A program made the translations under genes and the position numbers. A stretch of DNA of 63,747 nt from UBA668 sp039796575 (lineage in GTDB: Bacteria > Actinomycetota > Acidimicrobiia > Acidimicrobiales > Ilumatobacteraceae), in assembly GCA_039796575.1 (NCBI GenBank), contig JBDKJP010000068.1, positions 1 through 63,747 of the forward strand, given 5' to 3'. The notes under the pieces were generated by a model. That model saw only the letters and a list, made by a program, of their open reading frames with translations, did no database searches and was not told the origin of the DNA. Of this stretch, positions 58,320 to 63,747 are shown piece by piece; positions within the stretch are counted from its first letter, which is position 1, and each line of letters opens with the position of its first letter.

Positions 58320-59240
58320 GTGACCGCCGCGATCACCACCGCCGGCCCTCGTCGGCGCACCCGGTTCTGGGCTGCCTTCGCGGTGCCCGGTGTCGGTTGG
58401 CTCATCGCGTTCTTCGTCGTCTCCGTCTACGCGGTGATGGCCGTCGCGTTCGGCACCATCGACCCGGTGCTGCGCACCGCCGTGCCCGCATGGAACCCGC
58501 TGCAGTGGGACTTCGGCGCGATGAGCGACGTGCTCGACCGCGTGTTCGGCGGCGACCTCGGCGTGGTGTTCGTGCGCACGTTCCGGTTCGTCGCGCTCTC
58601 GCTCGCCGGCTGCATCCTCATCGGCTACCCGGTCGCCTACTACGTGGCCCGTAAGGCCGGGAAGCGGCGCGGCCTGCTGCTGGTGCTGCTCGTGCTGCCG
58701 TTCTGGATCAGCTACCTGATGCGGATGCTCGCCTGGACCAACCTGTTGCAGCTCGACGGCATCGTGAACGACGTGCTGCAGTTCCTGCACCTGCAGGACG
58801 AGCCACACAACTGGCTCGACGGCAACTGGTACACGGTGGTGTTCGGCCTCACGTACGGCTACCTGCCGTTCTTCATCCTCCCGCTGTACTCCACGCTCGA
58901 ACGCATCGACGGTCGGCTGATCGAGGCGGGCCGCGACCTCGGCGCCTCGTCGATGCAGACGTTCTTCCGCATCACGCTGCCGCTCTCGGTGCCGGGCCTG
59001 ATGGCGGCGAGCGTCATCACCATCCTGCCGATGTTCGGCGACTACTACACGAACACCTACCTCACCAGCGGCTCCCCCAAGACCGAGATGGTGGGCAACC
59101 AGATCGAGAGCTACCTGCTCGGCACCAGCCAGCCGCAGACGGGCGCGTCGCTGGTGCTGGTGCTGATGGCGTTCCTGTTCGTGTTGATGGCGTACTACCT
59201 GTACACCACGCTCCGCCAGCAGCGGATGGCCGAGCGATGA
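58320..59240 (+). CDS. ABC importer permease (PotB-like)
   Basis: 306 residues from GTG 58320, five nt after the binding-protein stop. Six membrane helices; the coupling loop LIEAGRDLGASSMQTFFRIT is the permease EAA motif. VLPFWISYLMRMLAWTNLLQ and the ITILPMFGDYYTNTYLTSGS segment are typical of PotB/PotH. With PotC it forms the transmembrane pore of a cation importer. Its stop overlaps the next ATG (ATGA). Confidence 0.88.
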   Translation: MTAAITTAGPRRRTRFWAAFAVPGVGWLIAFFVVSVYAVMAVAFGTIDPVLRTAVPAWNPLQWDFGAMSDVLDRVFGGDLGVVFVRTFRFVALSLAGCILIGYPVAYYVARKAGKRRGLLLVLLVLPFWISYLMRMLAWTNLLQLDGIVNDVLQFLHLQDEPHNWLDGNWYTVVFGLTYGYLPFFILPLYSTLERIDGRLIEAGRDLGASSMQTFFRITLPLSVPGLMAASVITILPMFGDYYTNTYLTSGSPKTEMVGNQIESYLLGTSQPQTGASLVLVLMAFLFVLMAYYLYTTLRQQRMAER

Positions 59241-60106
59241 GCGTGCTGCGCCGCAAGCACGGCAGCGCCCGCTGGCTGGCGCTCATCACGTGGCTGTACG
59301 TGATCTGGTCGCTCGCCCCGGTGCTCGTTGCCGTACGCATCTCGTTCAACAGCGGCAAGAGCCGGTCGTCGCTGCAGTCACCGTCGTTCCGCTGGTACTG
59401 GGGCGACCCCACGTCGTCGGTCTGGCACGACGAGTCGTTGCACACCGCGTTGTTCAACACGCTGCAACTCGCGGCGCTGTGCATGTTGATCGCCACCCCG
59501 CTCGGCGTGGCCATGGCCATCGGATTGCACCGCTGGCGCAGCAAGGTGTCGACCGGCGCCAACGGCCTGATGCTGGTGCCCATCGTGACCCCCGAGATCG
59601 TGTTCGGTGTCGCCCTGTTCCTGGTGTTCACCGAGCTGTACTCGGGGGTGCCGTCGGGCATGCCGAGACAGCTCATCGGGCACATCACGTTCACGATGAG
59701 CTTCGTCGTCGTCATCGTGCGCGGCCGTCTCGTGGCCATCGGCGACCAGTACGAGGAGGCGGCGCGCGACCTCGGCGCGACGCGCCTGCAGGCCATCCGC
59801 CTCGTGCTGCTGCCGCTGCTGGCGCCGGCCATCTTCGCGAGCGTGATGGTGGTGTTCGCCACGTCGGTCGACGACTTCGTCATCTCGTCGTTCCTCACCA
59901 CCGGCGCCTCCACCGACACCGTGCCGATCAAGATCTACTCCGGCGCCCGCGGCAGCAGCACCCCCGCGCTCAACGCACTCGCCACGGTGATGCTGTGCTT
60001 CACGCTGCTCGCCGTCGCGCTCGCGGCGTGGGCGATGCGCCGCATGAGCCGACGCGGTGGCGAGGACGTCGGCACTGCGGGCGGCCTCGCCGGCCTGAGC
60101 GGTTGA
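59237..60106 (+). CDS. ABC importer permease (PotC-like)
   Basis: 289 residues, six membrane helices. YEEAARDLGATRLQAIRLVL is the coupling loop; FATSVDDFVISSFLTTGAST is a strong PotC/PotI signature. It pairs with the PotB-like protein, overlapping it by 4 nt. No ATP-binding subunit gene follows; the next gene is the molybdenum hydroxylase after 75 nt, so the ATPase is supplied from elsewhere or lies beyond the window. Confidence 0.88.
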   Translation: MSVLRRKHGSARWLALITWLYVIWSLAPVLVAVRISFNSGKSRSSLQSPSFRWYWGDPTSSVWHDESLHTALFNTLQLAALCMLIATPLGVAMAIGLHRWRSKVSTGANGLMLVPIVTPEIVFGVALFLVFTELYSGVPSGMPRQLIGHITFTMSFVVVIVRGRLVAIGDQYEEAARDLGATRLQAIRLVLLPLLAPAIFASVMVVFATSVDDFVISSFLTTGASTDTVPIKIYSGARGSSTPALNALATVMLCFTLLAVALAAWAMRRMSRRGGEDVGTAGGLAGLSG

Positions 60107-60181
60107 GCCGCCCTCGTCCCTCGCGTCCACCATCCCGCCCCTACCGGCCACGACCCGCCGATCTGGCAGAGTGAGCAACCG

Positions 60182-62473
60182 ATGAGCACCACGACCGCAC
60201 CCCGCTTCGTCCGCGCCGACGGCCCCGACAAGGTCACCGGCAGCGGCCGCTACACCGCCGACCTCACGCTCACGGGCGCGCTGGTCGCGAAGTTCAAGTA
60301 CGCCGAGGTCAGCCACGCCCGCATCACCAAGCTCGACGTGTCGGCCGCGCGCGCCATCCCCGGGGTGTTCGCCGTGCTCACCCAGGACGACGTGCCCGAC
60401 GTGCGGTTCGGCCCGTTCGTGCAGGACCGCACGCTCTTCGCCCGCGACGTGGTGCGGTTCGAGGGCGAGATCCTGGCCGCGGTCGCGGCCGTCGACGTGC
60501 CCACCGCGCAGCGGGCGCTCAACGCCATCGTCGTCGAGTACGCGCCGCTGCCCGTGGTGAACGACATCGAGGCCGCGCTCGCCGCCGACGCCCCGCTGGT
60601 GCACGAGGGTTGGAGCGCGTACGGGGCCGCCGAGCCCATCGTGCGCGAGCGCAACGACGCGTCGATGGCGTCCATCGCCAAGGGCGACGTCGACCAGGGC
60701 ATGGCCGAGGCCGACGTCGTGGTGCACAGCCGCTACGTGGCCGACGGCTGCCACGCCGCCCCCATCGAGCCCCGCGCCGTGGTGGCCCAGTGGGAGGGCA
60801 ACAAGGTCACCATCTGGACCAGCACACAGGTGCCGTTCGACGCCCGCGCCGGCGTGTGCGAGACGCTCGAACTGCCCGCGAACCGCGTGCGCATCATCGT
60901 GCCGCACCTCGGCGGCGGCTTCGGCGGCAAGTGCGGCTTCCACTACGAGGCGCACGTCGCCGCGCTCGCCCGCGCCACGAAGCGCCCGGTGCGCCTGGTG
61001 TTCAGCCGGCGCGAGGAGTTCGTCGCCCCCGACCGTCGTCGCGAAGGCATCGTCTTCGACCTCGAGACCGGCGTGCGGCGCGACGGCACCATCACCGCCC
61101 GCAAGGTGTGGCTCGCCATCGACAACGGCGCCTACACCGCCGACGCCGGCTTCTTCAGCCAGCTCGCGGCCATGCACGCGCTCGGCCCGTACCAGGTGCC
61201 CAACGCGTTCGCCGAGGCCCACCTCGTGTACACCAACCACCAGCCGTCGGGCTCGGTGCGCGCCCCAACCGCACCGCAGACGTGCTGGGCGCTCGAGAGC
61301 CACACCGACGAGGTCGCGAAGGCCATCGGGATGGACCCGGTGGAGTTCCGCCTGAAGAACGCCGTCGCCACCGGCAAGGAGGGCCCGAGCGGCCAGGTGT
61401 ACGACGAGATCGGTCTCGTCGACTGCATCCGTGCGGCCGCCGCCGGTGCCGGGTACGGCCAGGCGCTGCCCGACGACGAGGCCATCGGCGTGGCCATCGG
61501 CTGGTGGCCGAGCTTCAGCGTGCCCTCCGGCGCGTACGTGAAGATCGACGGCGACGGCAGCGGCCAGATCATCACCGGTGCGCAGGAGTGCGGCACCGGT
61601 GCGGTGATGACGCTCCGCCAACTGGTGGCCGACGAGCTCGGCATGCAGGCCGAGGACTTCGAGCTCGTGTACCAGGACACCAGCGTCGCCCCGTACGACA
61701 TGGGCGCCACCGGCTCGCAGACGCTGTTCAACAACGGACGCGCCGCCGTGGCCGCCGCCGGGCAGATCGCCGAGCAGCTCAAGCAGCTCGCCGCCGAGCA
61801 GCTCGAGGCGAACCCGGCCGACATCGTGCTCGCCGATGGTGCCGCCTCGGTGGCCGGCACGCCGTCGCGTTCGGTGCCCATCGCCGAGCTCGCCGGCATC
61901 GCCGCCGGTGGCGAGCTGCTCATCGGTCACGGGTCGGGCGCGCCGCCCGCTCCACCGGCAGTGGTGGGCGCCACGTGCGTGGGCGACGTGGGCATGACCG
62001 CCTGGGTGGCGCCGCAGTTCTCGTGCCACGCCGTGCGCGTGAAGCTCGACCGCGACACCGGCGTGGCCCGTGTGCTGCACGTGAGCGCGGCGCACGACTC
62101 GGGCACCATCATCAACCCGGTCGGCGCCACCGGTCAGGTGGAGGGCGCCGTGCTGATGGGCATCGGCCAGGCGCTCACCGAAGGCACCCGCTACGACGAC
62201 GAGGCCAAGCAGCGCAACGCCGCGCTGCTCGAGTACAAGCTGCAGACATGCGCCGACGCACCGCCGATCGACATCCACTTCGTCGAGATCGACACGCCCG
62301 ACGCCGGTCCGCGTGGCGCCAAGGGGCTCGCCGAGGCACCGAACGTGGCCACGGCGGCGGCCATCTCCAACGCCATCGCGGCCGTCGTCGGCAGGCCGGT
62401 GCGCCAGCTGCCGATGACCGCCGAGCGTGTGTGGGCCACCATCAACGGCATCGCCGAAGGGAGCGCGAAGTGA
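60182..62473 (+). CDS. Molybdenum hydroxylase large subunit (xanthine dehydrogenase family)
   Basis: 763 residues. The Mo-pterin domains show VPHLGGGFGGKCGFHYEAHV, SVRAPTAPQTCWALESH and AQECGTGAVM; the catalytic Glu718 is in RGAKGLAEAP. There is no AYRGAGR or CoxL-type AYXCSFR loop, so it is neither typical CO dehydrogenase nor xanthine dehydrogenase. Such enzymes hydroxylate aromatic or N-heterocyclic carbons using water. A CAGAGT box lies 9 nt before ATG 60182. It is coupled by GTGA to the FAD subunit. The cofactor needs molybdate, which links it to modBC. Confidence 0.87.
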   Translation: MSTTTAPRFVRADGPDKVTGSGRYTADLTLTGALVAKFKYAEVSHARITKLDVSAARAIPGVFAVLTQDDVPDVRFGPFVQDRTLFARDVVRFEGEILAAVAAVDVPTAQRALNAIVVEYAPLPVVNDIEAALAADAPLVHEGWSAYGAAEPIVRERNDASMASIAKGDVDQGMAEADVVVHSRYVADGCHAAPIEPRAVVAQWEGNKVTIWTSTQVPFDARAGVCETLELPANRVRIIVPHLGGGFGGKCGFHYEAHVAALARATKRPVRLVFSRREEFVAPDRRREGIVFDLETGVRRDGTITARKVWLAIDNGAYTADAGFFSQLAAMHALGPYQVPNAFAEAHLVYTNHQPSGSVRAPTAPQTCWALESHTDEVAKAIGMDPVEFRLKNAVATGKEGPSGQVYDEIGLVDCIRAAAAGAGYGQALPDDEAIGVAIGWWPSFSVPSGAYVKIDGDGSGQIITGAQECGTGAVMTLRQLVADELGMQAEDFELVYQDTSVAPYDMGATGSQTLFNNGRAAVAAAGQIAEQLKQLAAEQLEANPADIVLADGAASVAGTPSRSVPIAELAGIAAGGELLIGHGSGAPPAPPAVVGATCVGDVGMTAWVAPQFSCHAVRVKLDRDTGVARVLHVSAAHDSGTIINPVGATGQVEGAVLMGIGQALTEGTRYDDEAKQRNAALLEYKLQTCADAPPIDIHFVEIDTPDAGPRGAKGLAEAPNVATAAAISNAIAAVVGRPVRQLPMTAERVWATINGIAEGSAK

Positions 62474-63360
62474 GCTTCGTCATCGCCACCACCGTCGACG
62501 AGGCGCTCGCCGCGCTCGCCGCCGGCGCACGTCCCGTCGCGGGCGGCAGCGACCTCGTCGTCGGTGCCCGCCACGGCAAGGCACCGCTGCCCGCCGACCT
62601 GGTCGCCATCGACCGCATCGAGGAGCTGCGGTGCGTGGAGATCTCCGACGCCGGCGCCTGCATCGGTGCCGGTGTGAACCACCACACCATCGAGCACCAT
62701 CCGGTGCTGTCCACCGTGTACACCGCGCTCAGCGACGGCAGTGCGCTGGTCGGCTCGCCGTCGACGCGCAACGTGGGCACGCTCGGCGGCAACGTGATGA
62801 ACGCCTCCCCCGCCATGGACACCGGTTCGCCGCTCGTCGTGCTCGGCGCCGAGGTCGAGCTGCGCTCGGCGAGTGGTGGTTCGCGTCGCGTCGGGGTGGC
62901 CGAGCTGTGGACCGGTCCGGGCCGCAGCAGCGCCCGGCCCGACGAACTGTGCGTGGGCATCCACGTGCCCGCACCCGCGGCCCGCAGCAACAGCGCGTAC
63001 CTGCGCCTCGAGTACCGCCGGTCGATGGAGATCGCCGTGGTCGGCGCCGCTGCCTCCGTCACCCTGGCCGACGACGGCACTGTCAGCGCGGTGCGCGTGG
63101 CGCTCACCGCCGTGGCACCCACCATCATCGAGGTCACCGGCGTCGGCGGTGGCAGCGTGGCCGACGTGGCTGCCGCCGCGCAGGCTGCGGCCGCCGACCA
63201 GGCCCGCCCGATCAGCGACGTGCGGGCGTCCGACGCCTACCGCCGCCACACCGTGGGCGTGATGGCCCGGCGTGCCGTCGAGGCCGCCGCACGTCGAGCC
63301 CTCGGCGAACCCGTGTCCGTCCCTGTGAACCGCGCCATCGGCATCGGAGCCGCATCATGA
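62470..63360 (+). CDS. Molybdenum hydroxylase FAD-binding subunit
   Basis: 296 residues from GTG 62470 (GTGA overlap with the large subunit). ARPVAGGSDLVVGARHGKAP and the FAD loop STRNVGTLGGNVMNASPAMD are hallmarks of CoxM/XdhB FAD subunits; LRLEYRRSMEIAVVGAAASV follows. It carries electrons from the iron-sulfur subunit to an acceptor. The C-terminal CO_deh_flav_C domain is present. The gene order large-FAD-FeS differs from the coxMSL order. Confidence 0.88.
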   Translation: MSFVIATTVDEALAALAAGARPVAGGSDLVVGARHGKAPLPADLVAIDRIEELRCVEISDAGACIGAGVNHHTIEHHPVLSTVYTALSDGSALVGSPSTRNVGTLGGNVMNASPAMDTGSPLVVLGAEVELRSASGGSRRVGVAELWTGPGRSSARPDELCVGIHVPAPAARSNSAYLRLEYRRSMEIAVVGAAASVTLADDGTVSAVRVALTAVAPTIIEVTGVGGGSVADVAAAAQAAAADQARPISDVRASDAYRRHTVGVMARRAVEAAARRALGEPVSVPVNRAIGIGAAS

Positions 63361-63747
63361 TCAGCTACACCCTCACCGTCAACGGCGTCGACTACCCGGT
63401 CACCGCCGACCAGGGCCGCAACCTGCTCAGCGTGCTGCGCACCGAGGTCGGCCTCACCGGCACGAAGGAGGGCTGCGACGACTGCGAGTGCGGCGCCTGC
63501 ATGGTGCTGCTCGACGGGCAGCCGGTGAACTCGTGCAGCTACCTCGCCGTGCAGGCGCAGGGCCGCGCCGTCACCACCGTCGAGGGGTTGCAGCAGGGCG
63601 ACGAGATGCACCCGTTGCAGCGCAACATCCTCGAGGAGGGCGGCGTGCAGTGCGGGTTCTGCACCCCGGGCATGCTGCTCAGCGCGTGTGCGCTGCTCGA
63701 GCGCAACCCCGACCCGACCGAGGAAGAGGTGCGCATCGGCCTCTCCG
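63357..63747 (+). CDS. Molybdenum hydroxylase 2Fe-2S subunit (partial)
   Basis: 130 codons are visible; the gene continues past the window. It overlaps the FAD subunit as ATGA. The N-terminal ferredoxin cluster has Cys40, Cys45, Cys48 and Cys60 (EGCDDCECGAC and NSC) and the second cluster begins QCGFCTPGM. An additional Cys43 lies inside the first cluster loop where family members usually have Gly or Ser. It passes electrons from Mo to FAD. Expected full length is about 150-160 residues. Confidence 0.9.
   Translation, partial: MISYTLTVNGVDYPVTADQGRNLLSVLRTEVGLTGTKEGCDDCECGACMVLLDGQPVNSCSYLAVQAQGRAVTTVEGLQQGDEMHPLQRNILEEGGVQCGFCTPGMLLSACALLERNPDPTEEEVRIGLS

Noticed and set aside
60107..60181. 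The 75-bp gap before the molybdenum hydroxylase considered for an operator or terminator
   Set aside because: No palindrome or hairpin was found; only a weak CAGAGT box 9 nt before the start.
59378..62278. A 966-codon minus-strand frame opposite the permease and molybdenum hydroxylase genes
   Set aside because: Same shadow effect; composition is His/Val/Gly/Arg-rich with no motif, while the opposite strand has full family signatures.

Overview
The window is very GC-rich and densely coded on both strands, with heavy G/C preference at third codon positions. Many promoters are leaderless, and the gene content includes ECF sigma factors with membrane partners, a MalT-like LuxR regulator, an acyl-CoA carboxylase/dehydrogenase pair, DUF2207 and an actinobacterial-type IS256 element. 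This points to a high-GC actinobacterium. The gene flavour fits Acidimicrobiia (Ilumatobacter-like), but that rank is inference and no marker gene here proves it. The window holds 56 protein genes (two cut by the window ends), one tRNA-Cys and one complete insertion sequence.

Layout. 1-3.8 kb: minus-strand run of two ECF sigma factors, each overlapping a partner gene, plus a Kelch-like membrane protein and a small membrane-anchored protein. 3.9-7.1 kb: a 2-oxoglutarate/Fe(II) oxygenase, molybdate-type modBC without modA, and thioredoxin with a structured leader and a CsoR/CstR-like palindrome. 7.3-13.4 kb: an FAD amine oxidase-like enzyme, then three paralogous membrane-anchored proteins and a third ECF sigma factor; two copies of a 79-nt palindromic repeat bracket the last part. 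13.4-24.6 kb: acyl-CoA metabolism (acyl-CoA dehydrogenase, carboxyltransferase, HMG-CoA lyase-like, acetoacetyl-CoA synthetase), kynureninase, a CoA transferase, a DUF2207 protein, a TetR regulator and an SDR. 24.6-28.1 kb: a YjbR-like protein and a GH38 alpha-mannosidase. 28.1-29.9 kb: a structured non-coding stretch holding the third 79-nt repeat, the IS256-family element and twin palindromes.

29.9-38.3 kb: a lipoprotein, an SDR, TauE, AI-2E and SHOCT membrane proteins, and a four-gene coupled operon (SulP, GAP, HAD, CPA1 antiporter). 38.3-41.5 kb: a sulfatase divergent from an anaerobic sulfatase maturase with a SEC-C tail. 41.6-48.8 kb: MalT/LuxR regulator, glycerol-3-phosphate dehydrogenase, a double TetR protein and an acyl-CoA synthetase. 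48.9-54.7 kb: exported and lipoproteins, a PhoX-like protein, a class V aminotransferase with an operator-like tandem palindrome, tRNA-Cys, an alpha/beta hydrolase, a PNPOx-like and an HD protein. 54.7-63.7 kb: an acyl-CoA dehydrogenase, a Rieske oxygenase of the quaternary-ammonium type divergent from a polyamine-type ABC importer, then a three-subunit molybdenum hydroxylase running off the end.

How parts may work together. The 13.4-22.2 kb genes cover much of leucine/isovaleryl-CoA breakdown to acetoacetyl-CoA. The 55.9-63.7 kb genes look like uptake and oxidation of a small cationic nitrogen compound, with modBC a possible molybdenum source. The sulfatase and its maturase form a self-contained pair. 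The most striking window-wide signals are about 16 start codons placed 6-7 nt after a TANNNT-like -10 box (leaderless transcription), a 79-nt X-X-X' repeat family, and long terminator hairpins without U-tracts, some with the stop codon inside the stem-loop.
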